From Planctomycetota bacterium (GTDB lineage: Bacteria > Planctomycetota > PLA2), in the NCBI GenBank assembly GCA_021776785.1, contig JAJFFF010000012.1:1-64000 (forward strand): a DNA stretch of 64,000 bases, in the 5' to 3' direction. This document shows, piece after piece, positions 9,011-17,990 of the stretch; the first letter of the stretch is position 1; each line of letters starts with the position of its first letter. The notes below the pieces were generated by a model, which was not told the DNA's origin, made no database searches, and was given only the letters and a program-made list of their open reading frames with translations. A program made the translations under genes and the position numbers.

Positions 9011-10879
9011 ATGGGTGTGAGCAACCAGTCCGATCGCGAGAGCGCCTACCACGATCTGTTGGAACAGACCGCGTTCGTCCGCCGTCTCGCGCGGAGAGTA
9101 GCCGGACCCGATCACGAGGACGTCGCCCAGGAGACAATGCTCGCCGGATTGCGCGCGCGCCCGCGCGATGCACGAAAGTGGCGCGGGTGGCTTGCCGCGG
9201 TGGTGCGCAACCAGACGCGCATGGCCCATCGCCGTCGGACGCGGCGGACGGCGCGCGAGCGCTCTTCCGGGGCGCGACGGGACAAAACGGCGCCGTCCAC
9301 CGACGACGTCGTCGCGAAGCTGGAGCTGCACCGGCAGCTCGTCGTGGAAGCGCTCGCGCTGCGCGAACCCTATCGATCCACGATCATCGCGCGGTACTTC
9401 GAGGATCTGACCCCCACCCAAATCGCCGCGCGCGAAAAATGTCCGCGCAAGACCGTCGCGACGCGTCTCCACCGGGCGCTTGCGATGTTGCGGGAGCGAC
9501 TCGATCAACGACATGGGCAGCGCGCGTTATGGGCGCCGGCTCTTCTCGCTTGGACCCAGGACGCCGCGCGCACAGCTACGACTGCAGGCGGCGCCGCGAT
9601 CAAACAAGGAGCTATCGCCATGGCGAGCAAGGTAACGATTGCGGCTGGTGGATTTGTTCTCGGCGCGGTAACCACGTTCACCGTCACCGAGGTCATGCGC
9701 GGCGACGAGGAGCGGGCGACTCCCCGCCGCACGCAGCGCGCGGGCGCGAACTTCGCGCAACGTCCGGCTGCCCCCGACCCGGCGATCGCATCACCCGATG
9801 GCGAACGTGCTACCACCACGAAACCGGCGTCCCAGACGCCACAGACGCCGCAGGCACGGTCCAAGCCGCCCTTGACCGCGAACACTCTGCTGCGTCGCAT
9901 CAACGCCGCGCAGACCCAACAGGAACTCGGCACGATCTGGGGTGAACTATGGGCGTTGGACCACAAAGCGTCGCGCGAACTTTTGTTCGGCATCTACGAC
10001 GAGATTGAGCGACCGGACCGGCGGCACTACTTTGTGTCACGCTTCGCCGGGCTAACGGCGTACACGTTTCAATTGGAAATGGCGCACCGCGTCATTCGCG
10101 ACGGCGACTTTGAAACAAAAAACAGAGTACGCGCCCAGTTGATGCGGTATGCCCTGCTGAACTTTCGCGATAATCCGGAACTCTATCCGGAGTGGGAGCG
10201 GCGCATGCGAGGACTCCCGCGAGCGGTGGTGATGCAACGCAGCGCGCAGGAGTTCGCAGACCGCCTGAAGAGCCCCGATCCGGATCAGCTCATCCAAACG
10301 CTACACGCATTCGAGCGACCGATGCCGTCTGTCGTGAAGCTGAAGGACAAAGATCTAGTCGCCGCTCTGCTGAAGTTCACGGAGCGCCCGACGCCGCGCG
10401 ACGAGTGGAGACGAACCGGTCGTGTTCGAAAGGCGCAGCAGTTGGCGTGGCGCTGGCTCCGCGGCCTTCAAGACCCAAAGACACTCGACCAAAACATGCT
10501 CCGCCGTTGGGTGAAACGACTCGGGGATCCGACGGCCGGCGACAACGCGCACCAGGCCACGGAGACGGCCATCGCCGCGAAGTCGCCTTGGCTCTTCGAA
10601 GAGCTCCTCATCCATCTCCGCAACCCGAAAGCGGAGGAGTTCACGATTGGCAGCGCGTTCGGCGACTTAAAGGACAAGCGCGCGATCCCGTATCTCATAG
10701 CGGAAATCGCGGCGAACTCCGAACATATCTATGGATACGGGTACTTCGGGCTCGGCCGGCTCACGGGCGTTCGCTACGACAAGTCCCACGACGGCGAGTG
10801 GTGGCTGCGCTGGTGGGACACCAACAAAGCGGAACTCCCCCCGCACGTGCAGGCGCTGGACCCGCGCAAGCTGCGTTAG
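9011..10879 (+). CDS. ECF-type sigma factor fused to a transmembrane helix and a large helical domain
   Basis: The 622-residue product starts with sigma region 2 (about residues 20-72; DHEDVAQETMLAGLRAR, then RKWRGWLAAVVRNQTR) and sigma region 4 (about 115-165; LREPYRSTIIARYFEDLTPTQIA with HTH REKCPRKTVATRLHRALAMLRERL). After a short Ala-rich linker there is one hydrophobic helix (about 206-227, KVTIAAGGFVLGAVTTFTV), then a Thr/Pro/Gln-rich linker and about 320 residues of alpha-helical, charged sequence that resembles HEAT-like repeats. C-terminally extended, membrane-spanning ECF factors are known in Planctomycetota; here the extension may sense an envelope signal in place of a separate anti-sigma factor. 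ATG 9011 matches the family N terminus. Confidence 0.8.
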   Translation: MGVSNQSDRESAYHDLLEQTAFVRRLARRVAGPDHEDVAQETMLAGLRARPRDARKWRGWLAAVVRNQTRMAHRRRTRRTARERSSGARRDKTAPSTDDVVAKLELHRQLVVEALALREPYRSTIIARYFEDLTPTQIAAREKCPRKTVATRLHRALAMLRERLDQRHGQRALWAPALLAWTQDAARTATTAGGAAIKQGAIAMASKVTIAAGGFVLGAVTTFTVTEVMRGDEERATPRRTQRAGANFAQRPAAPDPAIASPDGERATTTKPASQTPQTPQARSKPPLTANTLLRRINAAQTQQELGTIWGELWALDHKASRELLFGIYDEIERPDRRHYFVSRFAGLTAYTFQLEMAHRVIRDGDFETKNRVRAQLMRYALLNFRDNPELYPEWERRMRGLPRAVVMQRSAQEFADRLKSPDPDQLIQTLHAFERPMPSVVKLKDKDLVAALLKFTERPTPRDEWRRTGRVRKAQQLAWRWLRGLQDPKTLDQNMLRRWVKRLGDPTAGDNAHQATETAIAAKSPWLFEELLIHLRNPKAEEFTIGSAFGDLKDKRAIPYLIAEIAANSEHIYGYGYFGLGRLTGVRYDKSHDGEWWLRWWDTNKAELPPHVQALDPRKLR

Positions 10880-10895
10880 AGCGTGTCGAACGCTC

Positions 10896-10922
10896 CCCGA
10901 CGCGCGCGCTCGCCGCGTCGGG
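10896..10922. terminator. symmetrical hairpin between convergent genes
   Basis: CCCGACGCG and CGCGTCGGG form a perfect 9-bp stem with a 9-nt loop in the 52-nt gap between the stop codons of the sigma fusion gene and infC. There is no clear T-run on either side, so it may be an inefficient or Rho-assisted bidirectional terminator. Confidence 0.5.
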
Positions 10923-10931
10923 AAGCCCCCG

Positions 10932-11465
10932 TTACTTGCGCACCAACGTCATGTGCATCTTGCGACCCTCCATGTTGGGGGTCTTTTCGACCTTGGCGAT
11001 GTCTTCGAGGAGCGCCGCCACGCGGCGGAGCAAATCGGTGCCGAGGTCTTGGCGCGCGAGTTCGCGGCCACGAAAGATCACGGTGAATTGAACCTTGTCC
11101 CCGTCCTCGAGAAACTCGCGGGCGCGTTGGGTCTTGGTTTCTAAATCACCCTTGTCGGTCTTGGGGCGGAGGCGCATGCCCTTGAGCTTGTTGCCTCCCT
11201 TTTTCTGGCCACGCGTCTTCTTTTTCTGCTCGTACTTGTACTTACCGAAATCGAGGATGCGGCACACCGGGGGGCGTGCTTCGGCGGCGACTTCGACCAG
11301 ATCCAAATTTTGGTCGTAGGCCATACGAAGGGCCTCGTCGCGGGGGAAGACACCGATCTGGGCGCCTTCCTGGCCGATCACGCGAACTTCGCGGGCGCGG
11401 ATGCGTTCGTTGACGCGGGGCCCGAAAGTGCGTTGCGGCTTGGCGTTATGCGGACGTCTCGGAAT
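10932..11465 (-). CDS. infC: translation initiation factor IF-3 (AUU start)
   Basis: The ORF track (GTG at 11381) lacks the conserved N terminus. Reading 28 codons further upstream in frame gives PRRPHNAKPQRTFGPRVNERIRAREVRV, which contains the invariant IF-3 N-terminal motif NERIR. The first codon is ATT at 11465, preceded by AAAGGAG with a 9-nt spacer; no ATG, GTG or TTG fits. The full protein is 177 residues, the normal length. IF-3 binds 30S, favours initiator tRNA and discriminates against non-standard starts; an AUU start lets it repress its own synthesis, as in E. coli. The gene begins 14 nt after the thrS stop. Confidence 0.95.
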   Translation of the reverse strand: MPRRPHNAKPQRTFGPRVNERIRAREVRVIGQEGAQIGVFPRDEALRMAYDQNLDLVEVAAEARPPVCRILDFGKYKYEQKKKTRGQKKGGNKLKGMRLRPKTDKGDLETKTQRAREFLEDGDKVQFTVIFRGRELARQDLGTDLLRRVAALLEDIAKVEKTPNMEGRKMHMTLVRK

Positions 11466-11479
11466 GGTCGTTTTCTCCT

Positions 11480-13417
11480 TTATTGGATCGGGGAGTGCGC
11501 TTTTTGCGCGTATCGCTCCACGATCTCCTCAGTTACTTGGCCAACCGGCTGCGCGCCGCGGTCTTCGCCGTCGCGCGGCCTGACAGACACGGTGTCCGCC
11601 TCAGCCTCTTTGGCGCCCACCACGAGCTGATACGGAATCTTACGTCCGTGGGCATCGCGAATTTTGGCGCCAATTTTGTCGCCGCGGCGATCCACCTCGA
11701 CGCGCAGACCGGCTTCGGTCATGCGCTTCGCGACGGTCTCCGCGTACGGAATCTGTTTGTCGGTGATGGGAAGCAGGATCGCCTGCACCGGCGCCAACCA
11801 CACCGGCAACTTGCCGGCGGTGTTTTCGACGAGCACGCCGATAAACCGCTCCATCGAGCCCAGGATCGCGCGGTGAATCATCACCGGGCGATGGCGGTTG
11901 CCGTCTTGGCCCACATAGGTGAGGTCAAAACGCTCGGGCATCTGGAAGTCCAGCTGGATGGTGCCGCACTGCCACATGCGACCCAAGCTGTCTGTTAGGT
12001 AATTGTCGATTTTGGGGCCGTAGAACGCGCCGTCGCCGGCGTTGAGCCCGTAGTCGATGTCGGCGGCCCTCAGCGCGCCGGTCAGCGCGGCTTCGGCCCG
12101 ATCCCACAGCGCCTCCTCGCCCATCCGCTTCTCGGGACGGGTGGATAGAAACTGTTTGATCTCGCTGAAGCCGAACGCCTTGTAAACCACGTTCAGCATG
12201 TCCAGGCAGTCGAGCACTTCGGCTTCGATCTGCTCCGGCGTGCAGTACACGTGCGCGTCGTCTTGGGTAAACCCACGCGCGCGAAACAGCCCGTGCAACA
12301 CGCCCGACAGTTCGTAGCGGTGTACGAACCCGAACTCGCCCAAGCGCAACGGAAGATCACGGTACGAGTGCAACTCGGATCCGTAGATGATGCACGCGCC
12401 CGGGCAGTTCATCGGCTTGACCGCGAACGAGCGGTCGTCCTTTTCCACGAAATACATGTTCTCGCGGTAGTTGTCGTAGTGTCCGGACTTGCGCCACAGT
12501 TCGTCGGTCATGACGAGCGGAGTCCGAATCTCTTGATAGCCGCGCTGCTCAAGCTCGCCGCGCACGAAGTTTTCGATCTCGCGCCAGACGATCATGCCGC
12601 CTTTGTGCCAGAACGGAAACCCGGGTGCGACGTCGTGAAAACTGAAGAGGTCAAGTGCGGGACCCAACTTGCGGTGGTCGCGCTTCTTCGCCTCTTCGAT
12701 GCGTTCTAAGTGCAGATCGAGTTCTTCTTGGCTAAAGAACGCGGTGCCGTGAATGCGCTGCATCGGAATACCGGTCGCATCGCCGCGCCAGTACGCGCCG
12801 GACGCGCTCATGATCTTGAACGCGGGAATCGAACCGAACCCTTTGACGTGCGGGCCGCGACACATGTCCGAAAACACGTCGCCATTTTTGTAAAACGAAA
12901 TCACTTCGCCCGCTTGCACGAGCTCCGCCATGTACTCCGCTTTGAGGTCGTAGCCCAACCGTTTGAGTTCGGCGGTCGCATCCGCCGCGTCCATCTCCTG
13001 ACGCTCGAACGGAAGGCCTTTTTTGGCCAGTTCGCGCATACGCTTTTCGATCGCGGCTAGGTCGTCGGGCGTGAACGGCTCCTCCACGACAAAGTCGTAG
13101 TAAAAACCTTCGTCGGTCGGAGGACCGAATCCCAACTGCGCTTTCGGGAAAAGCTCCCGCACCGCCGCGGCCAGTAGGTGTGCCGCCGAGTGGCGCACGA
13201 CGCGGAGATAGTCCTCGCTCTTCTTGGTGATGATCGCGATGCGCCCGTCGCCGTGGATGCGTTGCTCCATCGACGTGAGTTCCCCGTTCCAGACGCATCC
13301 GACCGCGGCACGGGCGAGCCCGGGACCAATTTGCATAGCGACGTCGGCGCAGGTCGAGTTCTTCGGAACTTCGAGGACCTTGCCGTCGGGGAGAGTTACG
13401 CGCGCAACGGCGCTCAT
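11480..13417 (-). CDS. thrS: threonine-tRNA ligase
   Basis: The 645-residue enzyme has an N-terminal TGS domain (VTLPDGKVLEVPKNSTCADVA), the editing domain with HSAAH, and the class II catalytic core with zinc ligands in MNCPGACIIYGSE and downstream His residues (DDAHVYC, MIHRAILGS). The C-terminal anticodon-binding domain ends near the stop. ATG 13417 is chosen over the upstream ORF extension, which is not conserved in the family. It is translationally next to infC (14 nt), forming the first half of the split thrS-infC-rpmI-rplT-pheST cluster. Confidence 0.97.
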   Translation of the reverse strand: MSAVARVTLPDGKVLEVPKNSTCADVAMQIGPGLARAAVGCVWNGELTSMEQRIHGDGRIAIITKKSEDYLRVVRHSAAHLLAAAVRELFPKAQLGFGPPTDEGFYYDFVVEEPFTPDDLAAIEKRMRELAKKGLPFERQEMDAADATAELKRLGYDLKAEYMAELVQAGEVISFYKNGDVFSDMCRGPHVKGFGSIPAFKIMSASGAYWRGDATGIPMQRIHGTAFFSQEELDLHLERIEEAKKRDHRKLGPALDLFSFHDVAPGFPFWHKGGMIVWREIENFVRGELEQRGYQEIRTPLVMTDELWRKSGHYDNYRENMYFVEKDDRSFAVKPMNCPGACIIYGSELHSYRDLPLRLGEFGFVHRYELSGVLHGLFRARGFTQDDAHVYCTPEQIEAEVLDCLDMLNVVYKAFGFSEIKQFLSTRPEKRMGEEALWDRAEAALTGALRAADIDYGLNAGDGAFYGPKIDNYLTDSLGRMWQCGTIQLDFQMPERFDLTYVGQDGNRHRPVMIHRAILGSMERFIGVLVENTAGKLPVWLAPVQAILLPITDKQIPYAETVAKRMTEAGLRVEVDRRGDKIGAKIRDAHGRKIPYQLVVGAKEAEADTVSVRPRDGEDRGAQPVGQVTEEIVERYAQKAHSPIQ

Positions 13418-13445
13418 CGGGAGAGGCTGATCAAGACTAGACACA

Positions 13446-13474
13446 ATCGTATCACTCCAAACGCCACGTGAAAA
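13446..13474 (-). promoter_or_regulatory. possible thrS-infC promoter
   Basis: The minus strand shows TTTTCA (13474-13469), 17 nt, and TACGAT (13451-13446). The -35 element is weak. The start point would be about 20 nt upstream of the thrS ATG. Confidence 0.4.
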
Positions 13475-13499
13475 CGGCGCCAGGGGTTGAATTCGAGGC

Positions 13500-13527
13500 A
13501 AAAACGCCGGAATCTACGATTTCCGGC
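13500..13527 (-). terminator. rho-independent terminator downstream of aspS
   Basis: GCCGGAA and TTCCGGC form a perfect 7-bp stem (loop ATCGTAGA) followed on the minus strand by GTTTTTG. It closes the aspS 3' region after the tandem hairpin repeats. Confidence 0.75.
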
Positions 13528-13554
13528 CACCGGAGGGCTGAGCGCGCTCAACAA

Positions 13555-13660
13555 GTCTCAACGCCGTCAGACGTTGAACCAAAAAACACCGTCTCAACGC
13601 CGTCAGACGTTGAACCAGAAAACACCGTCTCAACGCCGTCAGACGTTGAACCAAAAAGTC
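13555..13660 (-). repeat. three tandem 36-bp units, each a UGAC-loop hairpin plus T-run
   Basis: Exact 36-nt periodicity: the inverted repeat TCAACGCCGTCAGACGTTGA starts at 13558, 13594 and 13630, and each is separated by ACC-A-rich spacers. Read on the minus strand, as the aspS trailer, each unit forms an 8-bp stem with one G-U pair and a UGAC loop, followed by GACGGTGTTTT. There are no CRISPR-like spacers. Related hairpins occur in the array at 53 kb. Confidence 0.9.
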
Positions 13661-13661
13661 A

Positions 13662-15434
13662 CTACTGGTCCGCCAAACGGATCGAAAGTTCTTCGAGCTG
13701 TTCGACGTCAACGGGGGAAGGCGATCCACTCATCAAGTCGACCGCCTTGGCCGTCTTGGGGAACGCGATCACGTCGCGGATGCTCGGCACGTCGCTCAGC
13801 AGCATGGCCAAACGATCCAGTCCGAGCGCGATCCCGCCGTGCGGCGGCGCGCCGTACTGCAACACATCGAGGAGAAATCCGAAGCGTTCCTGGGCGACGT
13901 CCTCGGGGATCTTCATCGCGCGAAAGATCGATTCCTGCACCGCGCGGCGGTGGATACGAATCGAGCCGCTCCCCATTTCGACACCGTTGAGGACCGGGTC
14001 GTACGCGAGCGCGCGCGCCTTGCCGGGGTCGGCTTCAACGAGTCCGAGGTCCTCTTCCACCGGAGCGGAAAACGCGTGGTGCGCGGGCGCCCACTCGCCT
14101 TCTTGGTCGCCCGCCAAAAACAGCGGGAAATCTACGATGAAGCACGCGGCCCAGGCGCCCGGCGCGATCAGGCTTTGCTTTTCCGCAACGGCCAGGCGCA
14201 CGTTGCCGAGGCTCCACGCCACCACGCCGACGTCCGTATCGGCAACGAACACCAAGAGGTCGCCGGCTTCCGCGCTGAACGCGGCCGGAAGATCGCTGCC
14301 CTCAAAGAACTTCGCGATCGGTCCGGTCACGCCGTCTTCGGTGACCTTCATCCACGCCAAGCCTTTGGCGCCGTGCTCGGCCGCCGACGCTTGGAGCCCG
14401 TCGATTTCTTTGCGCGAAAGCGCCGCGCCGCCGGGCACGCGGATGCCACGCACCGCGCCGCCCCCTTCCAGCGCGCCGGTAAACACCTTGAACGAGCAAT
14501 CCTTCACGACCTCGGAAACGTCTTGAATCTCAAGCCCGAACCGAAGATCCGGCTTGTCACTGCCGTAACGCGCCAACGCCTCGTGATACGGAATGCGCGG
14601 CCACGGACGCGGAAGATCGGTGGGATGTTTCGCGACCTCTTTGACGAGACCGGTCAAGAGCTCCTCGATCAGACCAAGGACGTCCTCTTGCTCAACAAAC
14701 GACATTTCCATGTCGAGTTGGGTGAACTCCGGTTGGCGATCCGCGCGCAGATCCTCGTCGCGAAAACAGCGCGCGATCTGGTAGTAACGGTCGTACCCCG
14801 CGCACATGAGGATCTGCTTGTAGATCTGCGGCGCCTGCGGCAGCGCGTAAAAACGTCCCGGGTGAAGGCGGCTCGGCACGAGGTAGTCGCGCGCGCCCTC
14901 CGGCGTCGCTTTCGCCAGGATCGGAGTCTCAATCTCCACGAATTCGCGCGCGTCGAAAAACTCGCGGATGTAGCGGTTCATGCGGTGACGACGCAGGATG
15001 CGGTCCTGCGGTTCACTTCGCCGGAGGTCGAGCGGTCGATACTTGAGCCGAACCTCTTCGGAGATTTCGTCGCCGCCCGCGATCTCAATGGGCGGAGTCG
15101 GCGAGGTGGACAACACCTCGATGTGGGTCGCGATGATCTCAATCGCGCCGGTCGCAAGCTTGTCGTTTTGCGCCGCGTCCGGGCGCGACTTAACCACGCC
15201 GCGCACACGCACGGTGTACTCCGGTTTCACCGACGACGCGACGTCGTGACTGGCCGCGTCGTCATCGCGGCTCACACTCACTTGGGTCAGGCCGTACCGG
15301 TCGCGCACGTCCAAAAAGACAAGGCCGCCCTGGTCGCGGCGGCGATGCACCCATCCGGCGAGAGAAACTTCCTGGCCGGCGTCGGCTGCGCGGAGTTCTC
15401 CGCAGGTGTGGGTTCGGTACGCGGTCTGAGTCAC
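13662..15434 (-). CDS. aspS: aspartate-tRNA ligase
   Basis: The 590-residue product is a bacterial-type class II AspRS: N-terminal OB anticodon-binding domain ([26 protein letters not shown]), motif 2 ([33 protein letters not shown], abbreviated), the GAD insertion domain and motif 3 ([14 protein letters not shown]). The ORF track reaches 15941 inside hslU; that extension is non-coding shadow. The start is taken as GTG 15434, which gives the typical [14 protein letters not shown] terminus; a TATACA hexamer sits 5 nt before it, suggesting a nearly leaderless transcript. Whether it also charges tRNA-Asn cannot be told from the sequence. Confidence 0.95.
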   Translation of the reverse strand: MTQTAYRTHTCGELRAADAGQEVSLAGWVHRRRDQGGLVFLDVRDRYGLTQVSVSRDDDAASHDVASSVKPEYTVRVRGVVKSRPDAAQNDKLATGAIEIIATHIEVLSTSPTPPIEIAGGDEISEEVRLKYRPLDLRRSEPQDRILRRHRMNRYIREFFDAREFVEIETPILAKATPEGARDYLVPSRLHPGRFYALPQAPQIYKQILMCAGYDRYYQIARCFRDEDLRADRQPEFTQLDMEMSFVEQEDVLGLIEELLTGLVKEVAKHPTDLPRPWPRIPYHEALARYGSDKPDLRFGLEIQDVSEVVKDCSFKVFTGALEGGGAVRGIRVPGGAALSRKEIDGLQASAAEHGAKGLAWMKVTEDGVTGPIAKFFEGSDLPAAFSAEAGDLLVFVADTDVGVVAWSLGNVRLAVAEKQSLIAPGAWAACFIVDFPLFLAGDQEGEWAPAHHAFSAPVEEDLGLVEADPGKARALAYDPVLNGVEMGSGSIRIHRRAVQESIFRAMKIPEDVAQERFGFLLDVLQYGAPPHGGIALGLDRLAMLLSDVPSIRDVIAFPKTAKAVDLMSGSPSPVDVEQLEELSIRLADQ

Positions 15435-15496
15435 GGGGATGTATACCGCCTTTGGCGCGATCGGTTCGGAAACGGGAAAAGTACCCGCCCCATCGC

Positions 15497-16828
15497 CTAG
15501 GGGCCAGAGATGGTCTCGACCGCGCGCAGGACGAAACCTGCATCCACAACGACCGGCCCGGACTTCTCCGGCGCCTGGAACGCGACGGGCTCGAGCAAGC
15601 GCTCCAAGACCATGTGCAGCCGCCGCGCGCCAATGTCGGCTAGCTCCTCGTTGAGCTTGTACGCCAACGCCGCGATCTCCTCGATCCCATCGTCGGTAAA
15701 CGTGAGATCCACGCCGTCGGTCGCGAGCAACGCCCGATACTGCTTCGTCAGCGAGTGCTGCGGCTCCGCGAGAATGCGCGCAAACTCGCCGGCGCCGAGC
15801 GGTGTCAGCGTGACGCGCAGCGGAAACCGGCCCTGCAGTTCTGGCATCAGATCTTCCGGCTTGGTCTCGTGGAACGCGCCCGCCGCGATGAACAAGATGT
15901 GCGAGGTGCTGACGGGCCCGTGGCGCGTCTGGACGGTGCACCCCTCCACGAGCGGCAAAAGGTCCCGCTGCACGCCGCCGCGGCTGACGTCGGGCCCCCC
16001 GCCCGTTCCCACGCCGACCACCTTGTCGAGCTCGTCCAAGAAAACGATGCCGGTCTGTTCGGCGCGGCGAATCGCTTCCCGCGTGATCGCCTCCTGGTCG
16101 AGCAGGCCGTCGGCCTCCTTGTTGGTCAGCGCTTCGCGGGCGCGCGCGACGGTCAGCTGCCGATCGACCATGCGCGGCGGCGCAACACGATCCAAAAAGC
16201 CCTGCATGTCCATGCCCATCTGCTCGACACCCATCGCCGAGAAAACCTCCATCGACGCGCCCGATCGATCTTCCAAACTAAGCTCGATGCGTTCGTCGTC
16301 GAGGTCGCCGCTGCGGAGCCTCTTGCGATACTCCTCACGCCGCGCGCGCCGCTCCGCACGTTCTTCCTCGTCGTCGTCGGCGGCGAACAGGTCGTCTTCG
16401 CCCAACAGCTCATCGAGCAATCGCTCCTCCGCCTGCTGATCCGCCTCGGCGCGCACGCGCTCGCCTTCTTCCCGCTTCACGATGCCGACGGCCGCCTCGA
16501 CCAAGTCGCGCACGATCGTTTCGACATCGCGGCCGAAGTAACCGACTTCGGTGTACTTGGTCGCTTCGACTTTGAGAAACGGCGCGTTCAACATCGACGC
16601 CATGCGCCGTGCGATCTCGGTTTTCCCGACGCCTGTGGGCCCGGCGAGAATGATGTTTTTCGGTAACACGTCCCGCGCGAGATCGGCGTCAAGACGCTGC
16701 CGCCGCACGCGGTTGCGAATCGCGACGGCCACCGCGCGCTTGGCGGCGGATTGGCCAACGACATATCGATCGAGGTACGCGACAACTTCGCGGGGCGTGA
16801 GATCGCCACTTTGGGTTTGGGGAGACAA
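15497..16828 (-). CDS. hslU: ATP-dependent protease ATPase subunit HslU (ClpY)
   Basis: The AAA+ protein shows [17 protein letters not shown], Walker [28 protein letters not shown], Walker [11 protein letters not shown], and the C-terminal sensor and [13 protein letters not shown] segments, with an intermediate I-domain rich in Glu/Arg. With HslV it unfolds and degrades cytoplasmic proteins. The ORF starts at GTG 16864 without a ribosome site and inside the previous gene; TTG 16828 has AAAGG 8 nt upstream and gives an N terminus closer to the family, so I prefer it, though not firmly. hslV is not next to it nor elsewhere in the window. Confidence 0.9.
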   Translation of the reverse strand: MSPQTQSGDLTPREVVAYLDRYVVGQSAAKRAVAVAIRNRVRRQRLDADLARDVLPKNIILAGPTGVGKTEIARRMASMLNAPFLKVEATKYTEVGYFGRDVETIVRDLVEAAVGIVKREEGERVRAEADQQAEERLLDELLGEDDLFAADDDEEERAERRARREEYRKRLRSGDLDDERIELSLEDRSGASMEVFSAMGVEQMGMDMQGFLDRVAPPRMVDRQLTVARAREALTNKEADGLLDQEAITREAIRRAEQTGIVFLDELDKVVGVGTGGGPDVSRGGVQRDLLPLVEGCTVQTRHGPVSTSHILFIAAGAFHETKPEDLMPELQGRFPLRVTLTPLGAGEFARILAEPQHSLTKQYRALLATDGVDLTFTDDGIEEIAALAYKLNEELADIGARRLHMVLERLLEPVAFQAPEKSGPVVVDAGFVLRAVETISGP

Positions 16829-16844
16829 GGCTCTGCCTTTCCGG

Positions 16845-17357
16845 CTATTCGGGAGTCTTTTCACCGGAGCGCTTCGCTTCCAGCGACTCGACGGTGCGGC
16901 CCGCGGCGGCCAACTGGGTGCGGAGCGCGGTGATGCGCGCTCGCTCTTTTTGCAGCGCCTGCGCGAGTTTTTTCTGCTCGGATTGCGAGACGACGATGGC
17001 GGCCTGTAGTTTCTTGTGCTCGCCCTGCGTTGTTTTGAGCGCCGCCGTAATCTTGCCGCGTTGCACCAGGGCCTCGCGCTGCTCGGCGGTCAGCTTTGCG
17101 AGCTCGGCGCGCAAACTGTCGTACTGGACGTACAGGCCGTCGCGGCGCTGTTGCAATTCGAGGAGCTGTTGCGACAAGGTCGCGGCGCGCTTCTCATCCC
17201 GCTTGATGCGCCGCGCCAAGTCGTCCGCACGGACCTGCTCGTTCTCGGAACGGAACAAGAGCCGCTCGCGCTCCAGCAAGCGCAACGAACCCGTGTTCGC
17301 GCACGCCCCCAAACCAAGCAGAGTCACACCAAGCAGAGTCACACCCAAAATCCGCAT
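16845..17357 (-). CDS. coiled-coil lipoprotein of unknown function
   Basis: The 170-residue product begins with a lipoprotein signal peptide (MRILGVTLLGVTLLGLGAC, lipobox LGAC) and continues as one long coiled coil of Lys/Glu/Gln/Arg heptads. The signal peptide contains a perfect tandem duplication of 15 bp that repeats LGVTL. The ORF track starts about 100 residues upstream in non-coding DNA; ATG 17357 is chosen for the signal peptide and a GGGGA ribosome site. It lies just upstream of hslU and may share its transcript, but no functional link is evident. Confidence 0.75.
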   Translation of the reverse strand: MRILGVTLLGVTLLGLGACANTGSLRLLERERLLFRSENEQVRADDLARRIKRDEKRAATLSQQLLELQQRRDGLYVQYDSLRAELAKLTAEQREALVQRGKITAALKTTQGEHKKLQAAIVVSQSEQKKLAQALQKERARITALRTQLAAAGRTVESLEAKRSGEKTPE

Positions 17358-17516
17358 TGCGAGTCCCCATTGTGAAGCCAGCGGGCAGCCTGTCATCCAA
17401 AAATTCATCTCCACACCGCTCAGAAAGAGACGCGAAAGCGGCGCGCGGTAGCTTCCTTCCTCTTCCATCGGCATTTTTTGGGCTTTTTCCGGGCTTCGGT
17501 GACAATCCCCGGCCTC

Positions 17517-17978
17517 ATGGAACGCACGCTCTTGCTCATCAAGCCCGACGGACTGCAGCGCGGTCTCGCCGGACGCATTCTCACTCGCTTCGAAGAAAAG
17601 GGTCTCAAGCTCATCGGCTTGAAGCTCATGATGTTGTCGCCCGAGCTGGCGGCAAAGCATTACGCGCCGCACGTCGAACGCCCCTTCTATCCGGGTCTTG
17701 TGAAATACATGACGTCGGCGCCGATCCTGGCCGCGGTCTTAGAAGCACCGCGTGTGATCGACACCATGCGGACGCTCATGGGCGCAACGTTTGGCTGGAA
17801 AGCGGAGCCGGGCACCATCCGCGGCGACTTTTCCAACTCGACGGCTTACAACCTCGTCCATGGGTCGGACTCGCCGGAGAACGCGGAGCGCGAGATCGCG
17901 TTGTTTTTCAACGCCGATGAGTTGCACTCCGCCGACCGCTCGATCGACACCTGGCTCGTTTCCGAAGACGACCAGTAA
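17517..17978 (+). CDS. ndk: nucleoside diphosphate kinase
   Basis: The 153-residue protein has the NDK hallmarks: MERTLLLIKPDGLQRGL at the start, the GATFGWKAEPGTIRGDF loop and the active-site histidine in NLVHGSDSPENAEREI. It balances NTP and dNTP pools by phosphate transfer through a phospho-histidine. ATG 17517 replaces the ORF-track start at 17478. The gene begins a plus-strand group with the NFACT-like gene 12 nt downstream. Confidence 0.97.
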   Translation: MERTLLLIKPDGLQRGLAGRILTRFEEKGLKLIGLKLMMLSPELAAKHYAPHVERPFYPGLVKYMTSAPILAAVLEAPRVIDTMRTLMGATFGWKAEPGTIRGDFSNSTAYNLVHGSDSPENAEREIALFFNADELHSADRSIDTWLVSEDDQ

Positions 17979-17990
17979 ACGGCGCCGCCG

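Noticed and set aside
13555-13660. CRISPR array
   Set aside because: The 36-bp units are directly tandem without unique spacers, and no cas genes are near.
13839-15500. 553-aa plus-strand ORF
   Set aside because: Antisense shadow of aspS, which is certain by motifs and length.
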